Source: UBA961 sp049426725 (GTDB taxonomy: Bacteria; Bacteroidota; Ignavibacteria; Kapaibacteriales; UBA961). Taken from it: a stretch of 64,000 bases of DNA. Below, piece by piece: positions 1-8,912 of this stretch. The notes beneath the pieces are model-generated. The model ran no database searches. It worked only from the letters and a program-made list of their open reading frames with translations, and was not told where the DNA came from. The translations under genes and the position numbers were made by a program. The stretch is taken from the NCBI GenBank assembly GCA_049426725.1, contig JBMSYN010000001.1:124001-188000 (forward strand), read 5' to 3'. Every line of letters begins with the position of its first letter. Positions within the stretch are counted from its first letter, which is position 1.

Positions 1-2
1 CT

Positions 3-3000
3 CCCGGACTCAATACTGCATTGGAAATCATGTCTCCCGCGAATCAAAAAGGATCATTTGGAAATGATGGATTCTATCTCAATAATCCAGGAGATGAGAT
101 AAGAGTAAAAACATTGAGAGATGCAGATTCAAACAAAATCATTTTTTCTCCCTTCATCATTAGCTGGGAAGGAAGACTAATAAGTGTACAAGCTTTTGTT
201 AATCCGGTCATCGCCGGAGGCCCCAATCCAAATTCATGGGATTGGTCACTTCTTACCAATGATTTTCGAATTCCAATATGTGTGACTGTCAATGGTGTTC
301 AATCTTCAATTGACACACTTTACATTGTTCAGCCCTTCCCTTTTGGTGATAGATCAGGAGATTCTCAAACAAGCATTTTGGGTGCAGGTACTTGGGGTAA
401 ACGCTCCAGAAGCGGCGCCATGATTGTGGACTCAATGACACTCCCATCAAATGGAAAATTTGAAGTTAACAAACTTGATTGCGATCCTTATCGAAATGGA
501 AATCAAGGATATCTCCCTTTTACACTTATTGTTAAAGGAAATGTCAAGGGAAAAAATAGCATCATTTCCGTCAATGCAGACAAACAAAATGGAGGTCCGG
601 GAGGTGGTGGTGGCGCAGGAGGATTTACGGACTTTATAACCACACCTGGTAGAAGTGGAGATGGTTATACAGGTGGCGCTCCTAGCGGACAAAATTTAGG
701 TGTCTTCGGTAAAAATTCATTGTCAATAGGAACTGGTACAGGTAATTCTGGAAGTGGCAAGACATCCGGATCTTCAATTACAAATGTCAGAGGGGGCGAA
801 TTCAAAGAATATGAAGGTGGTGGAGGTGGTACAGGACATCCTTTTGGAATGTCTGGTTCCGGATGGGATAATAAAATTGAAATCAATGGATTTTATGGTG
901 GTGGTTCTTCACCGAAAGATCTAACAGCAGGAGGCGGTGGCGGTTATAGAACACCCGGTGCATCATCTGATGGAGTGAATGGTGGAAAGATTCATGGGAA
1001 TAGAGCTTCTGTTCCTATTGCCGGTGGAAGTGGTGGTGCGGCTGGCAATCCAAGGGGTGGCCGATCTGGATATGGAGGAGGTGGTGGTGGTGCGATATCT
1101 TTACAAAGCAATTCAATTGAACAGCTGACCATTGAAGCAAGAGGTGCCACTGGAGAAAATGAAAGTCCATTTGGAGGTGGTGGCTCCGGAGGATATGTGG
1201 GATTGGGTGCAAGAAATTCACTCAGAGATATTATCGAAGTAACTAGTGGAGGATTGGGAAACACCTATGGTGGTGAAGGTCGTTTTCGTTTTGATTCCCC
1301 AATATATCCACAAGGCAATCCAAAGGGATTTCCCATCATAAATGTTGACGGACAAGATAGCTATCGAGGATTGTCTCTTGAATATGCTTCTACAGTAGAC
1401 CGATCTAAATCTCTCAGCATGGTGTATTCAAGTGGAGATAGTATACAATTTTATCTGAAAGCTAATAATGGAAATTGGATTCCATATATATTTGGTCCAG
1501 CTGCAGATAATGTTCCACTCATAATGCCTTTCAATGATCCAAATCTCTTGCCTGATTCATTGTATTATCTCATGGCAATTCAATCAAACCGAACATTTAA
1601 AACCATCAATGAATATCAACATGAGCCAATTGCAATCATTTCACAGTCTGCTGGGAATATTCTCTATGCTCCTACTTTTCCAATCATCGCAAGCGATACA
1701 ATTGTTCAATGGAAAGACAATTTGATTTGCAAAGAAGATACAATCAAGCAATCACTCTATTTGAAAAATACCGGCAGCGGAATGCTTCGAATAGACTCAC
1801 TCCGGATGAAGAATAGTAAGCAAGGATTCTCCTACCAATTCACCAATCTTCCGGCAAATGTGAAACCGGGAGATTCAGTGTTGATTACCATCACATTTAC
1901 AAATGCACCTCGATTGGGAATTCTTCAAGACACATTAATTGCCTATTCTAATGCCAGAAATGATTCAACGTGGTCGATTGCTCTTTCAGGAGTAAAAGAA
2001 CAATTATCATTCGCCTATCGCAAAATCAATGCGCTGAATTATTCTCGTTCATTTATGATTTCAAATGCATGCATAGGATCATCAATACAAGACACCATAT
2101 ACATCATAAATGGTTCATCTGTGGCAATTCCATCTGATAGCATTCGTGTGCAAGGATCAAATGACATCTCCATAATCCCGGTACGAAATACCATACCTGC
2201 CAGAGATAGTGCACTGTTTATAATCAGATTCACTCCTTCAAACAAAGTCAAGCAATTAGCTTCGATTTTGTTCCATCACCCATTATGTGACACTACTGAC
2301 GTGATATCCATCGAAGGAACAGGTATTCAAACTATTCTTACAGCAAATCCTGCATTTGTATCCAAACCTAATCAGTCTATTGGAACCACAACTATTGACT
2401 CAGTATTGATAAGAAATACTGGTGATGCTTCGGCATTTATTGATGTCGGCTCTTTTGGTTTACAATATCCTTTTCAAATCATCAAAACCATACCTTCATT
2501 ACCTATTTTATTGAAATCCGGTGATTCATTACAATTCATTGTTTCAATATCTATGGATTCAGTTGGTACTAACACAGATACCATCGAAGTGCAATCAATA
2601 GCTCAAGGGATGGCATGCGAAGCATCAGTGGCAATACCGATCACAGCAACTGCAACATTACCTACACTTGAATTGCGTTTCAATAATTCAGCAAAAGCAA
2701 ATCCAAAAGAAGATTCCTATGATATTCCAATCGTGTACAGCATACCCGGCGTAGATTCGGTTCTTGCAGACATGTCAGTTTCATTTAGCATCAATGGTTC
2801 TGTGTTTTATCCCAAAAGTGCGAGCAAAGGAAATCTATCAAGCACACTTGATGCAAATGGAAGAAGAATAATCAATGTATCATTCAACAAAGAATTGCTA
2901 TCATCCAAAGATTCACTCCTGACGATAGTGAAAGGTTTCATACAATTGGATACATTCCCTTCAAGCACGATACAATGGCAACCTGCAAAATGGAATTCCA

Positions 3001-3371
3001 TTCCTTATGCATTGATAAAGTCCGTTGATGGAAATCTAGAATTGGATTTGTGTGAAGAAGGTGATGGTAAAAGACTTATTATCAATGGTCAATCGCCAGT
3101 ATTTCTTAAGGTATTTCCAAACCCAATAGACAATTCATCACAGATCATGATTGACTTTCCAATACATAGAATTGGAATGTATGAATGCACTATTCGAAAC
3201 ATACATGGAAAAGAGTTGCATTCTTCGATTATGGAATTCAATGACTTACAATCTATTGGTATGCAACACTCATTAAAAATTGATGCAAGTAGTTTAACGG
3301 CAGGTACCTACTTCATAAGTTTGATTTTTGAAGGGTCTGTATTAACAGAGCGATTATTAGTCTTACCTTGA
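3..3371 (+). CDS. Giant glycine-rich exported protein with T9SS type A sorting domain (5' partial)
   Basis: The frame is open to the left edge (codons from base 3 read PGLNTA before the TTG at 21), and no signal peptide is visible, so the true start lies outside the window. About 1120 residues are seen. A long glycine-rich stretch (bases about 585-1290) has several GGGGG clusters. Immunoglobulin-like repeats of the ASPM/SPD-2/Hydin or 'choice-of-anchor D' kind follow (about 1730-2650), with phrases such as LKNTGSGMLRIDSL and LIRNTGDASAF. A cohesin-like segment comes next (about 2680-2990). The C-terminal 85 residues start with VFPNP and end LLVLP, the form of a type IX secretion sorting domain. 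It is therefore a cell-surface or secreted protein. Its ligand is unknown. The glycine-rich part recalls the ALK-type glycine-rich domain, but this is only a resemblance. Confidence 0.85.
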   Translation, partial: PGLNTALEIMSPANQKGSFGNDGFYLNNPGDEIRVKTLRDADSNKIIFSPFIISWEGRLISVQAFVNPVIAGGPNPNSWDWSLLTNDFRIPICVTVNGVQSSIDTLYIVQPFPFGDRSGDSQTSILGAGTWGKRSRSGAMIVDSMTLPSNGKFEVNKLDCDPYRNGNQGYLPFTLIVKGNVKGKNSIISVNADKQNGGPGGGGGAGGFTDFITTPGRSGDGYTGGAPSGQNLGVFGKNSLSIGTGTGNSGSGKTSGSSITNVRGGEFKEYEGGGGGTGHPFGMSGSGWDNKIEINGFYGGGSSPKDLTAGGGGGYRTPGASSDGVNGGKIHGNRASVPIAGGSGGAAGNPRGGRSGYGGGGGGAISLQSNSIEQLTIEARGATGENESPFGGGGSGGYVGLGARNSLRDIIEVTSGGLGNTYGGEGRFRFDSPIYPQGNPKGFPIINVDGQDSYRGLSLEYASTVDRSKSLSMVYSSGDSIQFYLKANNGNWIPYIFGPAADNVPLIMPFNDPNLLPDSLYYLMAIQSNRTFKTINEYQHEPIAIISQSAGNILYAPTFPIIASDTIVQWKDNLICKEDTIKQSLYLKNTGSGMLRIDSLRMKNSKQGFSYQFTNLPANVKPGDSVLITITFTNAPRLGILQDTLIAYSNARNDSTWSIALSGVKEQLSFAYRKINALNYSRSFMISNACIGSSIQDTIYIINGSSVAIPSDSIRVQGSNDISIIPVRNTIPARDSALFIIRFTPSNKVKQLASILFHHPLCDTTDVISIEGTGIQTILTANPAFVSKPNQSIGTTTIDSVLIRNTGDASAFIDVGSFGLQYPFQIIKTIPSLPILLKSGDSLQFIVSISMDSVGTNTDTIEVQSIAQGMACEASVAIPITATATLPTLELRFNNSAKANPKEDSYDIPIVYSIPGVDSVLADMSVSFSINGSVFYPKSASKGNLSSTLDANGRRIINVSFNKELLSSKDSLLTIVKGFIQLDTFPSSTIQWQPAKWNSIPYALIKSVDGNLELDLCEEGDGKRLIINGQSPVFLKVFPNPIDNSSQIMIDFPIHRIGMYECTIRNIHGKELHSSIMEFNDLQSIGMQHSLKIDASSLTAGTYFISLIFEGSVLTERLLVLP

Positions 3372-3402
3372 AGCAATTCATGATTCTTATCCAAAAAAAC
3401 CC

Positions 3403-3410
3403 TACATTTG
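3403..3410 (+). promoter_or_regulatory. -7 promoter element TACATTTG of the tRNA-Pro gene
   Basis: TACATTTG matches the Bacteroidota -7 consensus TAnnTTTG in all fixed positions and lies nine bases before the 5' end of the tRNA, the right distance for a start at or just before the mature 5' end. No clear TTG -33 element is seen 18-20 bases upstream. Confidence 0.45.
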
Positions 3411-3419
3411 CATTCCTTT

Positions 3420-3493
3420 CGGTGTGTAGCGCAGCCCGGTAGCGCACTACTTTGGGGTAGTAGGGGTCGTGGGTTCGAATCCCGCCACACCGA
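3420..3493 (+). tRNA. tRNA-Pro (anticodon GGG)
   Basis: A full cloverleaf can be folded by hand. It has a 7-bp acceptor stem CGGTGTG/CACACCG, D stem GCGC/GCGC, anticodon stem CTACT/AGTAG with loop TTGGGGT, and T stem GTGGG/CCCGC around TTCGAAT. The discriminator base is A. The anticodon GGG occupies 3454-3456 and reads proline CCC/CCU; G37 follows, as is usual for tRNA-Pro. The CCA end is not encoded (the next bases are CAA), so it must be added by the CCA enzyme. A rho-independent terminator follows directly. Confidence 0.95.
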
Positions 3494-3527
3494 CAAAAAA
3501 AGGCTCTGATTGTTCAGAGCCTTTTTC
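3494..3527. terminator. Rho-independent terminator, probably bidirectional
   Basis: A 9-bp perfect stem AGGCTCTGA (3501-3509)/TCAGAGCCT (3514-3522) with loop TTGT is preceded by a run of A and followed by TTTTT. It can end the tRNA transcript on the + strand and the TonB-receptor transcript that stops at 3542 on the - strand. Confidence 0.9.
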
Positions 3528-3541
3528 ATTTATAGCGTATC

Positions 3542-5968
3542 TTAGAAATTCATGGTCACATTCATCGTTGCCATTCTTTGCAGAATCGTACCACCAAATA
3601 TTTGATAATGTCTTCTGTCAAGAGCATTGAATATAGTTGCACTTGCCTTGACTTCTGGAGTGATTGTATATCCAATATTAAGATTCACCAGCCAATACTC
3701 AGGAACATATCCTTCAAATAACCCCGCAACCCATGTGAAACCTTTTACTCCGCGAACTTGCGCTCCACATTCAAAGCCATTCTTTTCATATTGCAAACCA
3801 ATGTTTACTCGATGTGGAGAAGTATTAGGAACTATCTTTTGAGCTTGAAGGGTATTTTCTTCAACAGAAAAATCAAGATAGGCATAATTGGCTTGTAAGA
3901 GCAAATCATTCATCACATAATAATTCAATCCAATTTCAGCTCCATATTCATTGATGACTCCAATATTTTTTGGAGTGATGATAAGAGCCGGAGAATTTGT
4001 TTGAGGCATTCTAGCCAAACGATCATAAAATAGTCTATTGATTTTGTCGAGTTCAGTTTTCAAATCTGCATTAGCTTGATCATTATCATATCTAACAGGT
4101 GCATAAACTTCAGGGGCAAGACCTCCCAAAGGAACAGAGATAAAGTTAGTTCTGCGATTGAGATAAGCATCTACTGTCACGAACATGTCTTTATTAATGA
4201 TACCTTTATAACCCAATTCATAAGACATTGCAGTTTCAACTTGAATAGTGGGATTACCAAGATTCCATTGAGGAGTAGTTCTCGACAAGCCCAAAGGTGC
4301 TATCTCGTATCTACTTGAGATAATGCTATCAATTACTGCTAAATTAACTGGAGCACCGGCTGGTGAATATCTATATAAATCAGCATAGCTTGGGCGAAGG
4401 AATGAACGATTCAATGTTAGACGAAAGGTATGATCTTGAATCGGTGTGAATACAAGAGCCGCTTTTGGTGAAAACTGTGTTTCGAAGAATGTGGATCTAT
4501 CCAATCGCGCAGCTCCAACAAATGTGAGAGATGGTAGTAGTGCATATTCTGCTTGACCATAGAAACCACTAAAGTTATTGTGAAGTCCATCAGGATTCAA
4601 AAGTGGCAATGCCCCAATCAATGAAGTATTGACTGCCTGATATTCATGCGAGGCACCAAGAATCACTTTCAGATCATCATTCAAAAATGATTCATTCCAT
4701 TGTGCATCAATCACATAGACATCGCTTCTTTCAGCTGAACTTGCAGCAGCATTCATCACAATTTGTGGAGTAATGGTATTTCTTCTATTCCAATGTGCCT
4801 GAACATTGAAATTTGATGAATTATAAGCCAATCGTACGAAAGGCTTTTCAACATCATTGATGAGAATCCTACCGGTTTGATTCACAAAGTACTCGCCACC
4901 ATATCTAGAAAATCCCATTTCAGCAGTGAGTCTTTGATCATTGGTCAATTCATAATCAAAACGAGCAGAACCAAACATATTTGTGGCATTACGATTTGCA
5001 TTAATGAGTGAATCTATGCTGGTGATATTTCCAACACCTGCTCTATTGCCTGTCACATCTCTTGCCAATCCGGGATATTCCAAAGTGCCACCTTTTGTGG
5101 TGTCTCGTGAATTAACCCAACTTTGACTTTGTGTTGAATATCCTGCATTGAATTTATAGAACAATGAACCTATTCCACCTGCATGACGAATATCGCCTCG
5201 GAATGTATTGAATTGCCCCCCAGTTAAACTGACTCTTGTACCTTGAATATCTTTTGGAGCACTTGATGTGATATTGATAACACCATTATATGCATTTGAT
5301 CCATAAAGTGCTGAACCCGGACCTCGGACAACTTCAATGGATGCTACATCGCCCATATTTGTTTGAAAGGAATTCCATTCAACAAGATTAAGTAGTGGTG
5401 TGGAAGGATCACGTCCATCAAGCAATACGAGAACACGACGATTTATTGAATTATTGAATCCTCTCATATTGACATTGAAATCATTCATGCCACTTTGTAC
5501 AACATCAACACCTTGAATCCCTTCGATTGTCTTGGCTATTTGTCCATGAGAATTTGCTCTAGCAAGTTCGGCAGGCATGACAACTGATACTGCTGCTGGT
5601 GCTTCCGTAATTTTTTGCTGTCTTCTTGAAGCACCAAAGACAGTGATATCCTGTGTACGAGTTTCCCCGGGTGACAGTTGGACAGTCTGCATTGGAGTAT
5701 TTGATTGTACAGATATATCAATCAATTTTGAAGCATATCCTACATAAGAAACTGATATTGTATGTTTTCCCGCACTCAGTTCCAGAATGCCTTCTCCATT
5801 TTCTTTGGTTTTGGAGCCAATGTTTTCAGAGCGAACAATCGCTCCTTTTAAAGGTGCATTTTTCTCATTAGTCACTTTGATGGTGACACGCTGATTGGAC
5901 TGTGCATGTAAATCACAAACAAATGTGATATACAAAACAGCCATAAAGAAATTCAATACATGCTTCAT
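3542..5968 (-). CDS. TonB-dependent outer-membrane receptor with CarboxypepD_reg-like domain
   Basis: 808 residues. A signal peptide (MKHVLNFF...LHAQS) is followed by a carboxypeptidase-regulatory-like beta sandwich (about 20-110), a plug domain (about 120-230; NMRGFNNSINRRVLVLLDGR, IEVVRGPGSALYGSNAYNGV) and a long beta-barrel ending in the aromatic ...NVTMNF. The start is set at the ATG at 5968: AAGGAAG lies eight bases upstream of it, but only two bases upstream of the ATG at 5974. It follows the TetR gene directly and is very likely co-transcribed with and controlled by it. The barrel imports some large or scarce nutrient such as a siderophore, cofactor or oligomer, energised by TonB. The substrate cannot be read from the sequence, and no TonB/ExbBD or binding-protein gene is near. 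Confidence 0.92.
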   Translation of the reverse strand: MKHVLNFFMAVLYITFVCDLHAQSNQRVTIKVTNEKNAPLKGAIVRSENIGSKTKENGEGILELSAGKHTISVSYVGYASKLIDISVQSNTPMQTVQLSPGETRTQDITVFGASRRQQKITEAPAAVSVVMPAELARANSHGQIAKTIEGIQGVDVVQSGMNDFNVNMRGFNNSINRRVLVLLDGRDPSTPLLNLVEWNSFQTNMGDVASIEVVRGPGSALYGSNAYNGVINITSSAPKDIQGTRVSLTGGQFNTFRGDIRHAGGIGSLFYKFNAGYSTQSQSWVNSRDTTKGGTLEYPGLARDVTGNRAGVGNITSIDSLINANRNATNMFGSARFDYELTNDQRLTAEMGFSRYGGEYFVNQTGRILINDVEKPFVRLAYNSSNFNVQAHWNRRNTITPQIVMNAAASSAERSDVYVIDAQWNESFLNDDLKVILGASHEYQAVNTSLIGALPLLNPDGLHNNFSGFYGQAEYALLPSLTFVGAARLDRSTFFETQFSPKAALVFTPIQDHTFRLTLNRSFLRPSYADLYRYSPAGAPVNLAVIDSIISSRYEIAPLGLSRTTPQWNLGNPTIQVETAMSYELGYKGIINKDMFVTVDAYLNRRTNFISVPLGGLAPEVYAPVRYDNDQANADLKTELDKINRLFYDRLARMPQTNSPALIITPKNIGVINEYGAEIGLNYYVMNDLLLQANYAYLDFSVEENTLQAQKIVPNTSPHRVNIGLQYEKNGFECGAQVRGVKGFTWVAGLFEGYVPEYWLVNLNIGYTITPEVKASATIFNALDRRHYQIFGGTILQRMATMNVTMNF

Positions 5969-5973
5969 GAGCA

Positions 5974-6666
5974 TTACTTCCTTGTAAATGATATATGTAA
6001 AAATCCTTGTTGCAATTTTTTTTGAACTTTTGTGGCAACCAGACTTCTCAATGTATCTGTCATCAATCCGGAGCCGATGACAGATTGCCTGAATTTATAT
6101 GCTTCTCTCAATGAATATGATTGTCCATCAATCACCCACTGAAGAAATATTCCATCAGATATTCCCAATTCCAATACAGCAAAAGATTCAGAATCAACCT
6201 CTCGAAATAACTTGAGAGTTTGCATTTGCTTTGTGACCTCAGCTCCCAATTGACTAAGCCTTGTTTTCATTTCTCTAATTCTTATTAAAAAAGAATCAGA
6301 TGTACTTCTTAATGCATGGGCCCAGAACTCCAAAAGCAATGGTGCATATTTTGCATGAATTTCATAAAATTCGACCGTTGTGTCAATCAATGCATCTGCC
6401 TTGGTTACCGGATCAAAATGATCTTCAAAAGCCCGCATCATTGACTGTTCATATTTTGTCATCCAATGATCATATACAGCAAGAAAAAGGTCCTCTTTAT
6501 CAATATAATATTCATAAAGTGTTCCTTTTGCTATACTTAGCTCATCAGCGATATCTTGCATCTTCGTGGCATGATACCCTTTGGATGCAAATACTCCAAT
6601 TGCTGCTTCAACAATGAGAATCCTTTTTGCATCCCTACTTTCCGGAGCTGATTTCGTTCTTGCCAT
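5974..6666 (-). CDS. TetR/AcrR family transcriptional regulator
   Basis: 230 residues from the ATG at 6666. The frame extends upstream to a GTG at 6723, but those 19 codons overlap a good promoter, and TetR helix-turn-helix domains normally begin within about 15 residues of the start. The HTH is clear at residues 15-60 (AAIGVFASKGYHATKMQDIA, GTLYEYYIDKEDLF). The rest is an all-helical ligand-binding and dimerisation domain of unknown specificity. The stop codon overlaps the first possible ATG of the TonB receptor by one base, so the pair forms an operon. The inverted repeat TTGAC-N6-GTCAA over its own promoter suggests autorepression released by a ligand, perhaps the receptor's substrate. Confidence 0.92.
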   Translation of the reverse strand: MARTKSAPESRDAKRILIVEAAIGVFASKGYHATKMQDIADELSIAKGTLYEYYIDKEDLFLAVYDHWMTKYEQSMMRAFEDHFDPVTKADALIDTTVEFYEIHAKYAPLLLEFWAHALRSTSDSFLIRIREMKTRLSQLGAEVTKQMQTLKLFREVDSESFAVLELGISDGIFLQWVIDGQSYSLREAYKFRQSVIGSGLMTDTLRSLVATKVQKKLQQGFLHISFTRK

Positions 6667-6683
6667 ATCGGTAACTATATTTA

Positions 6684-6699
6684 TTGACCAACGAGTCAA
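6684..6699. promoter_or_regulatory. Candidate TetR operator
   Basis: Perfect 5-bp inverted repeat TTGAC-N6-GTCAA. Its right arm overlaps the -7 element of the tetR promoter (6697-6704), and the whole site lies between that element and the tetR start codon. Position and symmetry are typical of a TetR operator. The arms are short, so confidence is moderate. Confidence 0.4.
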
Positions 6700-6726
6700 A
6701 TTTACAGAATTTATTATTCCCACAAA
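6697..6726 (-). promoter_or_regulatory. Bacteroidota-type promoter of the tetR-TonB receptor operon
   Basis: On the minus strand TTTG (6726-6723) is followed after 18 bases by TAAATTTG (6704-6697), a perfect fit to the -33/-7 consensus TTG...TAnnTTTG. Transcription would start near 6690, giving a leader of about 25 bases before the ATG at 6666. Confidence 0.6.
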
Positions 6727-6760
6727 AGAACATCGTGTTTCAATAGTCTTCTATGTTGAT

Positions 6761-6768
6761 TATTTTTG
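6761..6768 (+). promoter_or_regulatory. -7 promoter element TATTTTTG of clpS
   Basis: TATTTTTG matches TAnnTTTG. A start 5-7 bases downstream would give a leader of about 30 bases to the ATG at 6804, and would exclude the ATG at 6753 as the start of clpS. Confidence 0.45.
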
Positions 6769-6803
6769 TTGGTGTTTTAAGCAACAATATATCGGCTCAA
6801 TAC

Positions 6804-7088
6804 ATGTTTCCCGATACCCAGGAAGAACAGTCATTACAAACCCTTGACACCATAACCGGTTCTATGCATGGTAAGGTTGTTCTATTTAATGATGAACATC
6901 ATACATTTGATGAAGTTATTTATCAGATTTTGAGAGCTGTTCATTGTTCAATGGAGAGAGCCGAGCAATTGACATGGGAAGTGCATAATGCTGGAAAGGC
7001 AACTGTATATGAAGGTCCTTTGGCAGAATGCTTACATGTAAGCGCTATATTGGAAGAAATAGCATTAAGAACTGAAGTGCAATGTTGA
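6804..7088 (+). CDS. clpS: ATP-dependent Clp protease adaptor ClpS
   Basis: 94 residues from the ATG at 6804. ClpS binds N-degron substrates and hands them to ClpAP in the cytosol. The family core is clear: VVLFNDEHHTFDEVIYQIL carries the N-x-E-x-HTF loop that forms the N-end-rule pocket, followed by the helix region MERAEQL and the end VSAILEEIAL. An upstream ATG at 6753 would add a hydrophobic stretch (LIIFVGVL...SAQ) resembling a signal peptide, but that segment contains the -7 promoter element and makes no sense for a cytosolic adaptor. It is transcribed away from tetR and followed closely by a small membrane-protein gene. Confidence 0.88.
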   Translation: MFPDTQEEQSLQTLDTITGSMHGKVVLFNDEHHTFDEVIYQILRAVHCSMERAEQLTWEVHNAGKATVYEGPLAECLHVSAILEEIALRTEVQC

Positions 7089-7094
7089 TATCTT

Positions 7095-7304
7095 ATGGGT
7101 AAATTTTTTCTAATCATCATCGGCATTTTCGTCCTTGTCATCTTTGCAGGCATTGCTTTACTGGGTTTTTTTAGAAGAATCATCATGTCAATTATTCCCA
7201 CCAAGCAAAACAAGCAGAAGCCCGATAATTCCATCTTATATGATGATGGAAAAACCACAGTTCTACAATCAGCATCTCATGATAGAACAAAAAGAAGATC
7301 ATAA
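7095..7304 (+). CDS. Small single-pass membrane protein, DUF4834-like
   Basis: 69 residues. An N-terminal hydrophobic helix (residues 3-25) is followed by a basic FFRR segment and a polar tail. It starts six bases after the clpS stop and overlaps the next gene by 26 bases, so it is probably translated as part of that operon. Short proteins of this plan (a TM helix then FxRR) occur in Bacteroidota as DUF4834, but the match is by general appearance only. Its function is unknown. Confidence 0.6.
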   Translation: MGKFFLIIIGIFVLVIFAGIALLGFFRRIIMSIIPTKQNKQKPDNSILYDDGKTTVLQSASHDRTKRRS

Positions 7305-8838
7305 TCAGAAAATAGCTGCAATTGATGTTGGCACCAACTCATTTCATGCAATCATTGCTACTGTAACTGATAAGGGGGCATTGCGAGTGATATCTCGCGA
7401 GAAGGAAATGGTTCGACTTGGGGAATCTGCATCAGACATCAAAAGACTTTCAGATTCTGCCATGGAAAGGGGTTTAAAAGCCATGAGTAGATTTTCAATC
7501 ATGGCAAAAAGAGCAAATGTGCAAGTGAGGGCAATTGGTACTAGTGCATTGCGTGAAGCAGAAAATAGCGATGAATTTATCGCAATGGTTGAAGAAGAAT
7601 CGAATATCCACATAGAGGTCATTTCCGGAATTGAAGAAGCCAGATTGATTTATGTTGGTGTTTCCAATGCATTACCAATCATCACTCAAAAAGCACTTGT
7701 GATTGATATCGGGGGAGGAAGCACGGAGTCTGCCATTGGACAATTTGGAAAATTGCTTCATGTTCATAGTGCCAAATTGGGTGCATTAAGACTTACACAG
7801 CGATTTTTTGCTGATGGCTTGGTTTCTCAAGAGCGAGTCCAAGCTTGTAGAACCTTCATCAATGGAGAATTGTCTTCTTGCATTCAATCAATCAAGAAAA
7901 CCGGATTTGATTCTGTTATTGGTTGCAGTGGCACAATCCATGCATTGACAGCAATGATTTTTGCTGAGAAACAAAGAAAGCTACCCGAAACGCTCAATGG
8001 AATATCTGTTCAGTCAGAAGATATTCATTCAATGATTACTACACTGATCAATTCCCCATTGACTAAAGATCGCTTGCTCTTACCGGGAATAGAAACAAAA
8101 AGAGCCGACATCATAGTGGCAGGAGCTTTGATTTTGGAGCATTATCTTAGTGCTTTGAACATATCCAAGATAATGATATCCGCTTATGCCCTTCGAGAAG
8201 GAATTGTGTTTGACACAATAAACAAACAAAGAGACATCCATGAATTTCATCATCTGACAAAACTACGATATGATACTGTGTATGCATTATGTGAATTGTA
8301 CAAGGTCAATCTCGATCATTCAGAACATGTAAAGAAATTAGCACTACAAATCTTTGATGACACCATTCACAGGCATACATTAGGTGATGAAGAAAGAGAA
8401 CTTTTAGAAGCTGCTTCATTGCTTCATGATGTTGGATATCACATCTCTCCCGATCAACATCATCATCATAGTCAGTATATCATCAGTCATTGCATCATGC
8501 CCGGATTCACCAATGATGAGTCGCAAATGATTGGAATGATAGCTCGATATCATAGAAAAAGTCATCCAAAGAAGAAACATCCAATATATAATTCTTCTAC
8601 TCCTGAAAGACAAAGAATCATTTCAATATTAGCCGGCATACTTCGAATAGCAGAAGGTTTGGATCGAAGACAACAACAGTTGGTAGATTCTTTGCATTGT
8701 GATATCCATGATGATGTCATGACAATATCCCTAAACCCAATAAATAATGCATTGATTGACATCGAGATCTGGGGTGCTGAGAGGCGTATCGGATTATTGG
8801 AGGAATGTCTTGGCATAGCCATTTCATTCATGACTTAA
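7279..8838 (+). CDS. Ppx/GppA-type phosphatase with C-terminal HD domain (exopolyphosphatase or pppGpp phosphatase)
   Basis: 519 residues from the ATG at 7279 (MIEQKEDHNQ). The open frame runs further upstream but only through the preceding gene. The actin-like ASKHA fold shows the phosphate-1 loop AAIDVGTNSFH, the GTSALREAENSDEF segment, GIEEARLIY, phosphate-2 loop VIDIGGGSTES and CSGTIHAL. From about residue 320 there is an HD domain with ASLLHDVGYHI and a histidine-rich HHHHS loop. The family cleaves inorganic polyphosphate from the end, or the 5'-phosphate of pppGpp; the sequence does not separate these. It links to stringent-response or phosphate metabolism. Confidence 0.9.
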   Translation: MIEQKEDHNQKIAAIDVGTNSFHAIIATVTDKGALRVISREKEMVRLGESASDIKRLSDSAMERGLKAMSRFSIMAKRANVQVRAIGTSALREAENSDEFIAMVEEESNIHIEVISGIEEARLIYVGVSNALPIITQKALVIDIGGGSTESAIGQFGKLLHVHSAKLGALRLTQRFFADGLVSQERVQACRTFINGELSSCIQSIKKTGFDSVIGCSGTIHALTAMIFAEKQRKLPETLNGISVQSEDIHSMITTLINSPLTKDRLLLPGIETKRADIIVAGALILEHYLSALNISKIMISAYALREGIVFDTINKQRDIHEFHHLTKLRYDTVYALCELYKVNLDHSEHVKKLALQIFDDTIHRHTLGDEERELLEAASLLHDVGYHISPDQHHHHSQYIISHCIMPGFTNDESQMIGMIARYHRKSHPKKKHPIYNSSTPERQRIISILAGILRIAEGLDRRQQQLVDSLHCDIHDDVMTISLNPINNALIDIEIWGAERRIGLLEECLGIAISFMT

Positions 8839-8912
8839 TTCCTCATGAGTATTTCTTCCTATGCCTTTCAATCGGGGCAAACCTCGTAGATTGGAATCAT
8901 TCAAAGTGACTT

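Noticed and set aside
665..1264. Minus-strand proline- and glycine-rich open frames
   Set aside because: They are the reverse of the GGN-rich codons of the T9SS protein, which read as proline, and have no independent coding signs.
585..1290. Repeated GGTGGTGG tracts looked like a DNA repeat or CRISPR-like array
   Set aside because: Units are irregular in length and sequence and simply encode glycine runs.
3308..3529. Minus-strand 73-residue frame
   Set aside because: It runs across the tRNA-Pro gene and its terminator; not coding.
6667..6723. N-terminal extension of TetR from GTG at 6723
   Set aside because: It overlaps the -33/-7 promoter and operator and does not fit the family's N-terminus.
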